From contig NZ_CANNES010000004.1 of assembly GCF_947503705.1 (NCBI RefSeq), forward strand, positions 188,001 through 252,000: a stretch of 64,000 bases of DNA. The letters are read 5' to 3'. This document shows positions 1-13,573 of the stretch, one piece after another (position 1 is the first letter of the stretch; every line of letters begins with the position of its first letter). Source of the stretch: an uncultured Tateyamaria sp. GTDB taxonomy: Bacteria; Pseudomonadota; Alphaproteobacteria; Rhodobacterales; Rhodobacteraceae. The position numbers and the translations under genes were made by a program. The notes below the pieces were generated by a model, which worked only from the letters and a program-made list of their open reading frames with translations, was not told the DNA's origin and did no database searches.

Positions 1-290
1 CCGTGATCCGGGCGCTCGCGATGAAGCCGCAAACCATGCTTTTTGACGAGATCACTTCGGCCCTCGACCCCGAGCTGGTGGGTGAAGTCCTCGACGTACT
101 GCGCAAGCTGCGCGATGAAGGGATCACAATGGTGCTGGCTACGCATGAAATGGGCTTTGCGCGCGAACTGGCCGACAGGGTCTGTTTCATGGACCAAGGG
201 GTCATAGCCGAGGAAGGGCCGCCAGACATGATTTTCTCAGCACCGGAAAAAGAACGGACCCGCAAGTTCCTGGCAAGCATCCTGCGTTAG
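1..290 (+). CDS. Polar amino acid ABC transporter ATP-binding protein, C-terminal part
   Basis: The 5' end lies outside the window; the reading frame is already open at base 3 and stops with TAG at 288-290. The visible 95 residues hold the end of an ABC ATPase: Walker B plus D-loop ([12 protein letters not shown]), the switch histidine (ATHEM) and the usual C-terminal stretch of the GlnQ/HisP/AapP family ([13 protein letters not shown]). Family knowledge: these subunits energise uptake of polar amino acids at the cytoplasmic face of the inner membrane, together with permease and binding-protein genes that would lie to the left. The substrate cannot be told from this piece. Confidence 0.93.
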   Translation, partial: VIRALAMKPQTMLFDEITSALDPELVGEVLDVLRKLRDEGITMVLATHEMGFARELADRVCFMDQGVIAEEGPPDMIFSAPEKERTRKFLASILR

Positions 291-357
291 GGTCCACCGT
301 CTTTGTTCTTAAAAAGTCTTCCGCGAAGGGGGGCGGTCGGCAAATACATCAAAAGGA

Positions 358-708
358 TCAATAAAGATCCCAATCATCCACCTGGCGCAATTCGCCCATT
401 GCCATCCACGCCACCCGGACACGGGCCACACGGGTGTCACCCCAGGTACGGAACACCAAATCAAATCCATCCTCAGTGATGGTTTCGGCCGCAACATCTG
501 CCCGCAGCGGTGTTTCATTGTCCACATCCCACATAGAGATACCCACCTGCACCACCGGGACAGACCGGAAAGGCTCGGAAAACGCAATGCGCCTGCGGCG
601 GTCGCGCTGGCCGCGGCCCGTCCACATCTCGCCGCCGTCCTCAAAGTCAGAGAAGAGAACCGTGTCACCCTGATCAACGCCGATCAGGTGGTTGCGTAGT
701 CTTTTCAT
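358..708 (-). CDS. H-type lectin domain protein
   Basis: A 116-residue protein made almost entirely of one domain that resembles H-type lectins (the discoidin / snail agglutinin fold). Recognisable stretches are FSEPFRSVPVVQVGISMWD, a mid-domain TPLRADVAAETITEDGF and the closing strand FDLVFRTWGDTRVARVRVAW. There is no signal peptide or membrane segment, so it looks cytoplasmic. Sugar binding is inferred only from the fold. It sits just downstream of the ATP synthase operon on the same strand but after a terminator, so it is probably transcribed separately. The start is the ATG at 706-708, with a weak purine-rich ribosome site (AAAGACGG). Similar single-domain proteins occur in Rhodobacterales; no function is known to me. 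Confidence 0.7.
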   Translation of the reverse strand: MKRLRNHLIGVDQGDTVLFSDFEDGGEMWTGRGQRDRRRRIAFSEPFRSVPVVQVGISMWDVDNETPLRADVAAETITEDGFDLVFRTWGDTRVARVRVAWMAMGELRQVDDWDLY

Positions 709-769
709 TGCGCCGTCTTTGTCATTCCGCCTAAGGGTCTAACACGTGAAAGCGGCAATTTAAGGCCCG

Positions 770-804
770 AAAAATGAAAAAGGCCCCGCAAAATGCAAGG
801 CCTT
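770..804 (-). terminator. Rho-independent terminator after atpC
   Basis: Read on the minus strand, AAGGCC (799-804) pairs with GGCCTT (780-785) and is followed by a T-rich run (TTTCATTTTT). It lies 28 bases past the atpC stop and closes the ATP synthase operon. Confidence 0.7.
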
Positions 805-831
805 CGTCATAACTGATGAGAGTTTTCTGCT

Positions 832-1257
832 TTAGAGGCTGGGCTGCTTGGTGCTCAGACCAATTTCGCCGCCAACAGCGACCATGTCAGCCAGCAATTT
901 GGCAGCATCGTCAACCAGGCCTGGTTCGTTGCCAGCCGCATCTTTGGTGCGGGTATAGGCGTCTTGGGCCTCTTCAAACATTGCATCCATCTGGTCTTGG
1001 GTCATGTCGCCCTTGGCCACAGCCTGTTCGGCCAGAACCGACACACCCTGCGCACCAATTTCGGCGAAACCGCCTGTCACGACGTATTCATGGGTCGTGC
1101 CTGCCGCCTCAACCCGGAGCACACCGGGACGCAAGGTGGTGATGGTCGGCGCGTGATCGGACATGATGGTCATGTCACCATCTGCACCCGGGATCTGCAC
1201 CGATGCCGCGTCCAGGGATGCAAGGCTCCGCTCGGGGGATACCAATTCGAATTGCAT
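832..1257 (-). CDS. atpC: F1Fo ATP synthase epsilon subunit
   Basis: The 141-residue epsilon subunit of F1 sits on the central stalk and couples or inhibits rotation. The N-terminal beta-sandwich is clear ([42 protein letters not shown]), followed by a short helical tail. The chosen start is the ATG at 1255-1257, which has a good ribosome site (AAGGAG) and gives the typical MQFELVSPE beginning; an upstream in-frame ATG at 1299 would add 14 unlikely residues. It is the last gene of atpHAGDC and is separated from atpD by a strong inverted repeat. Confidence 0.97.
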   Translation of the reverse strand: MQFELVSPERSLASLDAASVQIPGADGDMTIMSDHAPTITTLRPGVLRVEAAGTTHEYVVTGGFAEIGAQGVSVLAEQAVAKGDMTQDQMDAMFEEAQDAYTRTKDAAGNEPGLVDDAAKLLADMVAVGGEIGLSTKQPSL

Positions 1258-1279
1258 ATCGGTCTCCTTAACGGGCCGA

Positions 1280-1335
1280 CGGGGTGAACCCCGCCCCATG
1301 CCCGGAGGTTAAGATGTAGGGCGGGGTTCACCCCG
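1280..1335. repeat. 17-bp perfect inverted repeat between atpD and atpC
   Basis: The arm at 1280-1296 (CGGGGTGAACCCCGCCC) is the exact reverse complement of 1319-1335, with a 22-base loop. Each arm also contains the self-complementary block GGGGTGAACCCC. In the mRNA this would be a very stable stem between the atpD stop (1345) and the atpC start (1257). Confidence 0.9.
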
Positions 1336-1344
1336 CCGCACGTT

Positions 1345-2787
<1,443 letters not shown>

Positions 2788-3660
2788 TTACAGCGCTTCC
2801 GCGCCAGAAATAATTTCGATCAGCTCGTTGGTGATCACAGCCTGACGCGAGCGGTTGTACTGAATGGTCAGTTGATCAATCATGTCGCCCGCATTGCGTG
2901 TCGCGTTGTCCATCGCGGACATCCGTGCGCCCTGTTCCGAGGCGCCGTTTTCCAGCAGCGCGGAAAAGATCGCCGTGGTGATCGCACGCGGCAGAAGATC
3001 GGCCAGAATGGCCTCTTCGTCGGGCTCGTAATCATAGAGCGTGTCAGCCGCCTCATACCCTTCGGGCACTTCGAACGGAATGATCTGCTGTGCTGTCGGG
3101 ATCTGAGTCACAACGTTCTGGAAGCGCGCGAAAAAGATCGTCGCCACATCGAACTCGCCCGCATCAAAGCGACCCAGCACGTCTTTGGCCACGCCCTGCG
3201 CATCCGCATAGGACATCCGTTTAACTTCCGACATGTCTACGTGCCCGACGAAGTTATCGCCAAAATCACGTTTCAGCTGATCGCGGCCTTTTTTGCCGAC
3301 AGTCAGAATTTTAACGGTCTTGCCTGACGCTTGCAGTTCGGTTGCCTTGGCACGGGCCAGCTTGGCGATGTTGGTGTTGAAACCACCGCACAGTCCCCGC
3401 TCGGATGTCATGACGACCAGCAGGTGCACTTGATCCGATCCCGTACCGCTCAGCAGTTTGGGCGCGCTGTCCGAACCACCCACAGACGACGCCAAACCAG
3501 CCATAACGGCATTGAACCGCTCGGCATAGGGGCGCGACTGTTCGGCCGCTTCCTGTGCCCGCCGCAGTTTCGCGGCGGCCACCATTTGCATGGCCTTAGT
3601 GATCTTGCGGGTCGATTTGACCGACGCGATCCTGTTTTTCAGGTCCTTGAGATTTGGCAT
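2788..3660 (-). CDS. atpG: F1Fo ATP synthase gamma subunit
   Basis: The 290-residue central shaft of F1. Both conserved ends are present: the N-terminal helix begins [20 protein letters not shown] and runs through [12 protein letters not shown], and the C-terminal helix reads [17 protein letters not shown] with [10 protein letters not shown]. These helices form the coiled coil that rotates inside the alpha3beta3 ring. Middle-domain markers such as [11 protein letters not shown] are intact. It follows atpA by 12 bases. Confidence 0.98.
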   Translation of the reverse strand: MPNLKDLKNRIASVKSTRKITKAMQMVAAAKLRRAQEAAEQSRPYAERFNAVMAGLASSVGGSDSAPKLLSGTGSDQVHLLVVMTSERGLCGGFNTNIAKLARAKATELQASGKTVKILTVGKKGRDQLKRDFGDNFVGHVDMSEVKRMSYADAQGVAKDVLGRFDAGEFDVATIFFARFQNVVTQIPTAQQIIPFEVPEGYEAADTLYDYEPDEEAILADLLPRAITTAIFSALLENGASEQGARMSAMDNATRNAGDMIDQLTIQYNRSRQAVITNELIEIISGAEAL

Positions 3661-3672
3661 TGCCCGATCTCC

Positions 3673-5211
3673 TTATGCGAAATCGGAAGCAAACGCGTCG
3701 AGAGCCGCCTTGATCTTGTCCGCCAGTTCGTCTTTCACCTTGCGGTCATTGTCCGAGATGTCGGCCAACAAGTCTGCATGGTTCGAGCGCAGATGCTTGA
3801 GCAGGCCTGCCTCATAACGACCTACGTCCTTGACGTCGACCTTGTCCAGGTAACCGTTGGTGCCTGCAAAGATGACGCAGACAATCTCGGCGTTGGTCAG
3901 AGGCGAATACTGAGCTTGCTTCATCAGCTCGGTCAGACGGGCACCACGGGCCAGCAGCTGCTGCGTGGCTGCATCCAGATCGGAACCGAACTGCGCAAAG
4001 GCCGCCATTTCGCGGTACTGAGCCAGCGACAGTTTCACAGGACCCGCGACCGACGACATGGCCTTGGTTTGGGCCGAAGAGCCAACGCGGCTCACCGACA
4101 GACCGGTGTTCACGGCAGGTCGGATGCCCTGATAGAACAGTTCAGTCTCAAGGAAGATCTGGCCGTCTGTGATCGAAATCACGTTTGTCGGAATAAAGGC
4201 CGACACGTCGCCGCCTTGGGTCTCAATGATCGGCAGCGCCGTCAGCGAACCAGACCCGTTGTCTTCGTTCAGCTTCGAAGACCGTTCCAGCAAACGGGAG
4301 TGGAGATAGAAAACGTCGCCTGGGTACGCTTCGCGGCCGGGTGGGCGGCGAAGCAGCAGGGACATCTGGCGATAGGAGACGGCTTGCTTGGACAGATCAT
4401 CATAGATGATCAGCGCGTGTCGGCCATTGTCGCGGAAATGTTCCGCCATGGCGGTCGCGGCGTAAGGCGCCAGGAACTGCATGGGGGCCGGGTCGGACGC
4501 GGTTGCAGCCACAACAATCGTGTATTCGATCGCACCGGATTCTTCGAGTTTCTTCACCAGCTGGGCCACTGTGGACCGCTTTTGGCCAACGGCAACATAG
4601 ATGCAGTAGAGCTTCTTGCTCTCATCATCGCCCGCCGCATCGTTATAGGATTTCTGGTTCAGGATCGCGTCCAGAGCAACGGCGGTCTTGCCGGTCTGAC
4701 GGTCACCAATAATCAGCTCGCGCTGGCCACGACCGATTGGGATCATAGCGTCAACGGCCTTGAGGCCGGTCGCCATTGGCTCGTGTACCGATTTGCGCGG
4801 GATGATGCCGGGGGCTTTGCTGTCCGCGATGCGGCGCTCGGCTGTCTTGATGGGGCCCTTGCCGTCCAGCGGGTTGCCAAGGCCGTCCACAACACGACCC
4901 AGCAGTTCGTCACCCGCAGGCACGTCGACGATCGAGTTGGTGCGCTTGACGGTGTCGCCTTCTTTAATGTCGCGGTCAGACCCGAAGATAACCACACCGA
5001 CGTTGTCGGCTTCCAGGTTCAGCGCCATGCCCTGAATACCACCGGGGAATTCGACCATCTCACCGGCTTGGACATTGTCGAGGCCATAAACGCGGGCAAT
5101 ACCGTCGCCCACGGACAAAACGCGGCCCACTTCGGCCACTTCTGCTTCCTGACCAAAGTTCTTGATCTGGTCTTTCAGGATTGCAGAAATCTCTGCTGCT
5201 TGGATACCCAT
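3673..5211 (-). CDS. atpA: F1Fo ATP synthase alpha subunit
   Basis: The 512-residue non-catalytic nucleotide-binding alpha subunit, which supplies the arginine finger to beta. The P-loop GDRQTGKT is at residues 169-176, and the region [18 protein letters not shown] contains the conserved arginine. The start ATG (5209-5211) directly abuts the atpH stop, so the two are probably translationally coupled. Length is typical. Confidence 0.99.
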   Translation of the reverse strand: MGIQAAEISAILKDQIKNFGQEAEVAEVGRVLSVGDGIARVYGLDNVQAGEMVEFPGGIQGMALNLEADNVGVVIFGSDRDIKEGDTVKRTNSIVDVPAGDELLGRVVDGLGNPLDGKGPIKTAERRIADSKAPGIIPRKSVHEPMATGLKAVDAMIPIGRGQRELIIGDRQTGKTAVALDAILNQKSYNDAAGDDESKKLYCIYVAVGQKRSTVAQLVKKLEESGAIEYTIVVAATASDPAPMQFLAPYAATAMAEHFRDNGRHALIIYDDLSKQAVSYRQMSLLLRRPPGREAYPGDVFYLHSRLLERSSKLNEDNGSGSLTALPIIETQGGDVSAFIPTNVISITDGQIFLETELFYQGIRPAVNTGLSVSRVGSSAQTKAMSSVAGPVKLSLAQYREMAAFAQFGSDLDAATQQLLARGARLTELMKQAQYSPLTNAEIVCVIFAGTNGYLDKVDVKDVGRYEAGLLKHLRSNHADLLADISDNDRKVKDELADKIKAALDAFASDFA

Positions 5212-5772
5212 TTATCCGACCTCTTTCATTGCATTCTGGAGGGAAGAGAGCTTGGAGCGGATCGACGTGTCGATCATCTTCGAGCCCACTTTTACGATCA
5301 AACCGCCGATGAGGCTTTCATCGACGGAAGCATTAATAGTGACGTCTTTGCCCATGCGGGCCTTGAGCGTCTTGGCAAGTTTGTCCGACTGCGCCTTGGT
5401 CAGCGCCTTTGCGGAGGTGACGTCTGCGGTCACTTCGCCTTTGTCGGTGGCAATCACCTCGCGCAGGGTCTGCACCAGTTGCGGCAGCACAAAGAGGCGA
5501 CGTTTGTCAGCCATGAGGGCCAGCGTATTGGTCATCAACGCGCTCACCCCCGATTTCTTGGCAATTGCAGTGATGGCGGCTGCCTGATCCGCGCGGCTAT
5601 AGACCGGCGAGTTGATCAGCGCATTGAAATCCGCGCTTTCCGCCATGGCAGTGGCCAGAACAGAGATGTCAGCCTCCAGCCCTTTGACGTCCTTGCCCTC
5701 TTTGGCAAGCTCGTACACAGCCGTCGCATAGCGGGCCGCAATACCTGTGGAAATCGAAGCTGGTTCGGACAC
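5212..5772 (-). CDS. atpH: F1Fo ATP synthase delta subunit
   Basis: First gene of the F1 operon; the 186-residue delta subunit links the top of F1 to the peripheral stalk. The N-terminal helical bundle begins SISTGIAARYATAVYELA, and the C-terminal part has LIGGLIVKVGSKMIDTSI, typical of OSCP/delta. I chose the GTG at 5770-5772 because AAAGGG lies 5 bases before it and it matches the usual family length; an ATG at 5814 would add 14 poorly conserved residues. The Fo genes (a, c, b, b') are not in the window, as usual in alphaproteobacteria, where they form a separate operon. Confidence 0.95.
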   Translation of the reverse strand: MSEPASISTGIAARYATAVYELAKEGKDVKGLEADISVLATAMAESADFNALINSPVYSRADQAAAITAIAKKSGVSALMTNTLALMADKRRLFVLPQLVQTLREVIATDKGEVTADVTSAKALTKAQSDKLAKTLKARMGKDVTINASVDESLIGGLIVKVGSKMIDTSIRSKLSSLQNAMKEVG

Positions 5773-6167
5773 GTCCACCCTTTCGATGTCTTGGCCCCGG
5801 TGGTCACACCACATAGCGCGATCCGGGGGCGTTGAAACGCCTTGATTTGGGCCAAGGCTTGGAAATCAGGGGGGATGTAGCAGAGGGGTTCGCACCCCGC
5901 AACATATGTTCGTGATGTAGGTTATAGGCACTTATTGAGCGTTTTCATAAGCTTAGCCAAAGTGCGACCGTTTGCACCACAGGTTTTGTCAGGAATCCGT
6001 CACAAAACGCAGGCGTTTGGGCGCGATTCCTGTGCAATTTGTCTGCGGCGACCGGATGCGCGGTTGTCGCAAGCATGCCTTTTGTGCGCGCGATTTGACA
6101 TGTCACACCCCTCTGACTAGCGTTTCACCCCAGCGGTTTTCTCCTGCTTTGCCCCGGAAGTCTTTTA
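5773..6167. other. 395-bp divergent intergenic region
   Basis: This gap separates the leftward atp operon from the rightward gene at 6168. It holds a consensus-like promoter for the rightward gene (6095-6123). For the atp side I see only a TATAAC-like -10 on the minus strand near 5921-5926, without a good -35. Short open frames here (for example 5935-6120) show no coding character. GATGTAGCAGAGGGGTTCGC near 5875 loosely resembles the flank of the atpD-atpC repeat. Confidence 0.6.
6095..6123 (+). promoter_or_regulatory. Sigma-70-type promoter for the gene at 6168
   Basis: TTGACA at 6095-6100, a 17-base spacer and TAGCGT at 6118-6123. The -35 lies in the 10-bp palindrome TGACATGTCA (6096-6105), a possible operator. 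Not experimentally known. Confidence 0.5.
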
Positions 6168-6734
6168 ATGTTTTTGAGATCATGCGTTTTGCGCGCCCTC
6201 AGCACCGGCTTTTGCGTCACTGTCGCTTTTCAGGCATTGGCCGAAGTACCGGAGTTCATCCTGCGCCCGCCCCTGACGTACCTGAGCCATGGCATCGACT
6301 GCACGTTGCCAGATGGCGAAATTGTTTCCGGGCAAGACACTGTCGATGGCGAAGTCATCGTAAACACCAGCCCCGGCACACCGATCCTTATCGAAACGCT
6401 GACCGCGCCGACCCAAGTAGGGTTATCCTTGATGATCGCGTTTTCGGTCCAACCTGACACCCCGCCCACGACGCTGACCGCCAGCGTCACCCACCCGCCC
6501 ATGGGCCCACAGCGCACAACCCGCCAGACTTGGTCTTTGAATGTCGTTGGTGGAGATAAAAAAGCCTTCGGCTATGGGCTGGAGGACAAATTTGAAGAAG
6601 TGCCTGGTCTCTGGACCTTTCGCCTGGCTGATGGTGATCGCGTGCTGCTGCAACAGACTTTTACCATGGTAACGCCAGACAAGGCCCAACATGTAATGGA
6701 CACCTGTTTTCCCGACACCCTTCCACGATCCTGA
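6168..6734 (+). CDS. DUF3859-like exported protein
   Basis: A 188-residue protein with a signal-like N-terminus (hydrophobic to about residue 25, cleavage likely after QALA), so probably periplasmic. The THPPMGPQRTTRQTW segment around the middle and the later GLWTFRLADGDRVLLQQTF stretch resemble DUF3859 proteins of Rhodobacterales. Two cysteines (in IDCTLPDG and DTCFPD) could form a disulfide. The function of the family is not known to me. It is a single gene with its own promoter at 6095-6123. Confidence 0.6.
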   Translation: MFLRSCVLRALSTGFCVTVAFQALAEVPEFILRPPLTYLSHGIDCTLPDGEIVSGQDTVDGEVIVNTSPGTPILIETLTAPTQVGLSLMIAFSVQPDTPPTTLTASVTHPPMGPQRTTRQTWSLNVVGGDKKAFGYGLEDKFEEVPGLWTFRLADGDRVLLQQTFTMVTPDKAQHVMDTCFPDTLPRS

Positions 6735-6948
6735 TGTTGCATGGCTGATCTGAACTCTGTTTCAAGTCTTGCCGGTCTGCGTGATCGCGCAACCCTCAGT
6801 GTTTCATCAAATCAATTGTTGCCGCTTTCTCCTCAATTTGCCGCAATTCGGCGGATCATTAACATCCCAGCATCAATGCTTGAGTGGGTTTGACTCTAAT
6901 TGGCGTCAACCGCAAGATATGAGGGAAACTTGATCGGAGTGTAGCACG

Positions 6949-8514
6949 ATGGGACCTTTTGCGTTACTGGCATTGATTACGGGCTCTGTTTTTCTAGGGG
7001 CGGTGTCCAACAGTTCGGATGAGACCGTGGATGCCCCAGTAACACCGGATGAGCCTGATGTTCCTGATACTCCCGACACGCCAGAAGTACCCGACACGCC
7101 GGTCGATCCAGACGACCCAGACGAAGACTTGGATGTCGGTGCAACATTCAGCACGACCCCGGACGGTATCGAAATTGAGTTGGGCGACGACGAAACCGGC
7201 ACAATCGCCTCGATCATCTATGTCGACTCCGAAGACACTGGAGATCCGGACACTTTCTATGCGACCTACGAGGCCCGGTACTATCTCGTGCCCGAGGGCG
7301 TGGACCTGTCAGATGAAGGGTACGAAAATCGTGACGCGATCCCCGGGCAGCTTGACTATGGCGGCCCGCCCAATGAATTCGAGTTGGCAGATTTCGAAGC
7401 GCATTTCGGCCTCGAACTGCTAGGTACCGCACCACTTGACTTGCCTGACAACGGCAGCCCGCTGCCTGAACCGGGAACGATGCGTGACGGGCTGCCTACC
7501 TTAACCACCAATGGCGAGTTGGCCGTTCACTACCTTGAGGCCAACACAGATGGCGATGAATTGATCAGCTTTTTGAACGAGGACTATATCGTGACCCGCG
7601 ATGGCGTGCCCGAGCAAATTGTAACCGAAAGCACGACAGGCACCGCGGGCGCGGATTGGCTGACCACCGGGACAGAGGGGCTCGCTCTGGACGGCGGGGA
7701 TGGCGATGACATTCTCGTTGCGGAACATGCAGACGCAACTCTGACCGGCGGTTCGGGTGACGATACTATCGAGGGGGTCTTTGGGGAAACCGGGCCTGGT
7801 TTTTTCGTGATCAACGGGGATGAACCGGCCGTCGTGATCGACGCGGGTGACGGGGACGACGTAGTTAGCACGTCCAATGCTACCATTGATGCTGGATCGG
7901 GTGACGACGCAGTCATGATGTATGGCGGCCAAGCAAGCGGTGGTGACGGCAACGACACGATAGATGCATCAGGTGACGGTCAGGCCACCCTGTTGGGAGA
8001 GGCCGGCGATGATCAATTGACCATTGGCGGTGTCGGCTCACAAGCCTTTGGGGGCGCGGGCAACGATGTCCTGAGCGTCAATGCGGGTGCGACCGGCTTT
8101 GGTGGGATGGGCAACGACACGCTTCAAATCGGTGAAGGCGGCATTGGGGGCGGCGGTGAAGGCGACGATCTCTTCAACGTCTATAATTTTTATGACGATG
8201 AGGAAGGGCCAGCAACCATCACCGGCGGGGCCGGTGCAGACACAATCAACGTGCAGGCCCGCAACGTCTTTGGCGCGTCCGAGGCACCGTATCTCAGCAT
8301 TACCGATTTTGACCCGAGCGAGGACGTCCTGCAGATCGGGTCGTTTGGCAACGAAACCGTCACCAATCTTGAGATCGTCGAGGATGAAAATGGGGCGTTT
8401 ACAGACATTCGCGTGACCTATTCCGCGCCGTCCGGTCTTGCGCCTGGCACCGCAGTTATCCGTCTCGACGGCACGACGGGCATCACCGAAGCAGATATCG
8501 TTCTGACCTCTTAG
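6949..8514 (+). CDS. RTX-type calcium-binding repeat protein
   Basis: A 521-residue, very acidic protein. It has a short hydrophobic start (residues about 3-19, [16 protein letters not shown]), then a Pro/Asp-rich linker (about 28-62, with repeated PDTPD/PDVPD units), a middle region without recognisable motif, and from about residue 240 a set of at least eight degenerate RTX nonapeptides ([54 protein letters not shown]). RTX repeats bind calcium and fold into a beta-roll after export, usually by a type I system. No T1SS genes are in the window. Its stop overlaps the convergent methyltransferase stop by 3 bases. Surface or secreted location is inferred. Confidence 0.8.
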   Translation: MGPFALLALITGSVFLGAVSNSSDETVDAPVTPDEPDVPDTPDTPEVPDTPVDPDDPDEDLDVGATFSTTPDGIEIELGDDETGTIASIIYVDSEDTGDPDTFYATYEARYYLVPEGVDLSDEGYENRDAIPGQLDYGGPPNEFELADFEAHFGLELLGTAPLDLPDNGSPLPEPGTMRDGLPTLTTNGELAVHYLEANTDGDELISFLNEDYIVTRDGVPEQIVTESTTGTAGADWLTTGTEGLALDGGDGDDILVAEHADATLTGGSGDDTIEGVFGETGPGFFVINGDEPAVVIDAGDGDDVVSTSNATIDAGSGDDAVMMYGGQASGGDGNDTIDASGDGQATLLGEAGDDQLTIGGVGSQAFGGAGNDVLSVNAGATGFGGMGNDTLQIGEGGIGGGGEGDDLFNVYNFYDDEEGPATITGGAGADTINVQARNVFGASEAPYLSITDFDPSEDVLQIGSFGNETVTNLEIVEDENGAFTDIRVTYSAPSGLAPGTAVIRLDGTTGITEADIVLTS

Positions 8515-9254
8515 AACCGCCCGGCAATCGGGGCGGTCACGCCTTGCGGGGCCGTTTGGGCTTTGGCGGTGCTGCGCTTGACCTTGCCCTTGGGTGGATA
8601 CACCAGCTTGGACGCCTCGACCATGAACGCGCCCCCCGCGATCATCCCCGGCATCACCCGACCCACCTGTTCGAACATTGCCGCCGATTTCATCCAAACC
8701 CGCTTGGACGACGGAAACTGATAGAGCGCGCCCACATGGCGCTCGGGCAGGAACTGATGTTTGCGCAATTGTGTCTCAAGCTGACTGGCCGAATAGGGCC
8801 GCCCAAAGCCAAACGGCGTTCGATCACGCCGGGACCACAGGCCCGCCCGGTTCGGCACGATAAAGAGCGCCTTGCCGCCGGGCCCAAGCACCCGCCATGC
8901 CTCCTCCAACAAATCATAGGCCCGCTCGGATGTCTCAAGCCCGTGCAGCATGATCAGCTTGTCCACGTGCCCTGTCTCGATGGGCCAGAGCGTCTCTTCG
9001 CTCAACACCGACACGTTCTGGGCATCGGGCGGCCAGGGCATCACCCCCTGAGGCCCGGGCATAAGAGCGACCACACGCCGCGCATCCGCCAGATAGGGAC
9101 GCAGCAAAGGCAGGGCAAAGCCGAAGCCCGCCACCGTCTGCCCCTTGGCCTCGGGCCAAAGCTCGATCATCCGACGACGCATGGAGGCCTGGGCCGCCCG
9201 CCCAAGCGCACTGCGATAATAGAAGTTTCGCAAATCCTGCACGTCGAGATGCAT
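8511..9254 (-). CDS. SAM-dependent methyltransferase (class I fold)
   Basis: A 247-residue protein resembling the methyltransferase-domain proteins that sit beside gloB in many alphaproteobacteria. Visible elements: a motif I-like strand-loop ([18 protein letters not shown]), a motif near [20 protein letters not shown], and [20 protein letters not shown], typical of type 11 methyltransferases. The glycine-rich motif I is degenerate (GFGFALP rather than GxGxG). The start ATG at 9252-9254 gives [13 protein letters not shown]. Substrate unknown. It is divergent from gloB. Confidence 0.75.
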   Translation of the reverse strand: MHLDVQDLRNFYYRSALGRAAQASMRRRMIELWPEAKGQTVAGFGFALPLLRPYLADARRVVALMPGPQGVMPWPPDAQNVSVLSEETLWPIETGHVDKLIMLHGLETSERAYDLLEEAWRVLGPGGKALFIVPNRAGLWSRRDRTPFGFGRPYSASQLETQLRKHQFLPERHVGALYQFPSSKRVWMKSAAMFEQVGRVMPGMIAGGAFMVEASKLVYPPKGKVKRSTAKAQTAPQGVTAPIAGRF

Positions 9255-9325
9255 TGCCGCCCCTTGCCCTTTGGCCTGCCCCACGTCACCTTTGCCTTAA
9301 CCTATAGTACATGAGGTGATTTGCC

Positions 9326-10093
9326 ATGCCCTTCGAATTGTCCACGATCCCCTGCCTGTCCGACAACTATGCCTACCTGATCCATGACGCCAAAACCGGG
9401 GCGACGGCATTGGTCGATGCACCCGAGGCCGGCCCAATACTGGACGTCCTGGCCGAAAAGGGCTGGACCCTGTCGGACGTGCTGATCACCCACCATCACT
9501 ATGACCATGTTGACGGGTTGGCCGAAATCCTCGCCGCACATCCGGCCCGGGTCATCGGGGCGGCCGCCGATGCGCACCGCCTGCCGCCGCTTGATCTGGC
9601 GCTGAACGATGGTGACACGGTGCAAATCGGGTCCGAAACGGGATCGGTCATTGACGTCTCTGGCCACACGATCCACCACGTGGCCTACCACTTCCCCGCC
9701 TCCAAACTGGTGTTCACTGCTGACAGCCTGATGGCCTTGGGGTGCGGGCGGGTGTTTGAAGGGACAAAGCCACAGATGTGGGATAGCCTGCAAAAGCTGG
9801 TGGCGCTGCCCGGCGACACCACAGTCTGTTCGGGCCACGAATATACTGCCGCAAACGCCAAATTCGCCCTGACCATTGATCCGGACAATCCCGACCTTAT
9901 ATCGCGGGTCCGGGATGTGACCGACAAACGCGCATCTGGCCTCCCGACTGTGCCGTCCCTCTTGTCCGAAGAACTGGCAACCAACCCGTTTCTGCGCGCC
10001 CACGACCCCGCCATCCAGGCCCATTTGGGCATGACCGGCGCCAACGCCACCGACGTGTTCACCGAAATCCGCACCCGCAAGGATAATTTCTAG
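9326..10093 (+). CDS. gloB: Hydroxyacylglutathione hydrolase (glyoxalase II)
   Basis: A 255-residue metallo-beta-lactamase-fold enzyme that hydrolyses S-D-lactoylglutathione in methylglyoxal detoxification. The THHHYDHVDG signature gives metal ligands H56, H58, D60 and H61. Further family markers are GHTIHHVAYHF, FTADSLMALGCGRVFEG, SGHEYT (third histidine) and a C-terminal substrate-binding helix with NPFLRA. The ribosome site GAGGTGAT lies close upstream. Length and order are typical. Confidence 0.95.
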   Translation: MPFELSTIPCLSDNYAYLIHDAKTGATALVDAPEAGPILDVLAEKGWTLSDVLITHHHYDHVDGLAEILAAHPARVIGAAADAHRLPPLDLALNDGDTVQIGSETGSVIDVSGHTIHHVAYHFPASKLVFTADSLMALGCGRVFEGTKPQMWDSLQKLVALPGDTTVCSGHEYTAANAKFALTIDPDNPDLISRVRDVTDKRASGLPTVPSLLSEELATNPFLRAHDPAIQAHLGMTGANATDVFTEIRTRKDNF

Positions 10094-10140
10094 GGTCGGA
10101 TTGACGCGGATCGCGCCCAAATCACCACCAAACGCGCGCC

Positions 10141-10159
10141 GCTCACACAGATTGTGAGC
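10141..10159. promoter_or_regulatory. Perfect palindrome upstream of clpA
   Basis: GCTCACA (10141-10147), 5 bases (CAGAT), then TGTGAGC (10153-10159). No T-run follows, so an operator is more likely than a terminator. It lies between gloB and clpA. Confidence 0.45.
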
Positions 10160-10289
10160 AGAAAAGCAAAGAAAATCCTTGAAGCTTCGCGTTGTTCAAC
10201 CAAACTTAAGTACATGAGGCCATGGTTGGTATGGGGCCTCGACATTCCTTGATGCCCCCCACCCGACCCCGATCGATAGGAGCACGCCC

Positions 10290-12610
<2,321 letters not shown>

Positions 12611-12611
<1 letters not shown>

Positions 12612-13570
12612 TGCGCACCGCCCATGTGGCGGCGCTTTTCTCCCTCGCTGCATTCCCTGCGGCGGGGGAGTTTTCTCTTTCCTTCCCTGTTGAGTGTACG
12701 CTTGGTGAGACTTGTTTCATCGAAGATTACACGGATCGTGACGCCAGCGACGGCACAGCCCGTGACTATACCTGTGGGCTGAACACTCGCGACAGCCACC
12801 GCGGCACCGACATCGCGACGCTCGACTTTGATATCTCCGGCAATCCGACCAATGTGCTGGCCGCCGCCCCCGGCAGGGTTCAGCGCATCCGAGACAGCAT
12901 GGCTGATGACTTCCGCATGGCGGGCGTGACCGAGGACAATGCTTGCGGAAATGCTGTACTGATCCAACATGAAGGTGGCTATCAGACCCTTTACTGCCAC
13001 TTGCGCCAAACCTCCGTATCAGTCCGTCCCGGTGACATGGTCGCGACTGGCGATGTCCTTGGACAGATTGGCCTATCCGGGCAAACCACCCATCCGCACC
13101 TGCACCTGACCGTCATCAAGGACGGCGCGCGCGTCGATCCGTTCCGCCCCGATGGTGCCGAGACCTGTGACAGCACAAGCGGCGCATCGCTTTGGGCAGA
13201 AACCCCAGACTATCACGACACCCTTTTACGGCTGGCCGGATTTTCAGATGGTGTCCCCGACTATGACGCGCTTCGCGAGGGCACGGCCCGACGCGACATG
13301 CTGCGCCCCATGGATGCCATGGTTGTCTATGCCGAGGCCGGCTTTGCCCAGGATGGCGACACTCTCACGATCACGGCCACGGGCCCCGAGGGCGAAGTGT
13401 TCACAAACACCCGCCGCATGACCGATCCACGCAAAAGCCAGCTGCCTGCCTTTGGCAAGCGCGCTCCACAAGGCGGCTGGGCACCTGGCGATTATACCGG
13501 ACAAATCACGTTACGCCGCGACGGTGTCTTAATCGCCAACCGCTGGGCGCATGTCACGGTCGCACCGTAA
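12611..13570 (+). CDS. M23 family metallopeptidase (LytM-like), exported
   Basis: A 319-residue protein with a signal peptide (MRTAHVAALFSLAAFPAAG). The LytM/M23 zinc site is visible as SHRGTDIA (first His and Asp) and HPHLHLTV (last His), between which lie PGRVQRI and GNAVLIQHEGGYQTLYCHL. Such enzymes cut peptidoglycan cross-links in the periplasm, or act as activators when the zinc ligands are lost; here they are kept. About 130 C-terminal residues follow the domain. The start ATG shares one base with the clpA stop (TGATG), so the gene is coupled to clpA. Confidence 0.85.
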
Positions 13571-13573
13571 CGC

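Noticed and set aside
3331-5835. An 834-codon open frame opposite atpA and atpG
   Set aside because: It is the mirror of strongly conserved ATP synthase genes in GC-rich DNA; its translation has no family resemblance or ribosome site.
10141-10170. A lac-operator-like sequence (TTGTGAGC)
   Set aside because: Short chance similarity; no lac-type genes, and the dyad centre differs.
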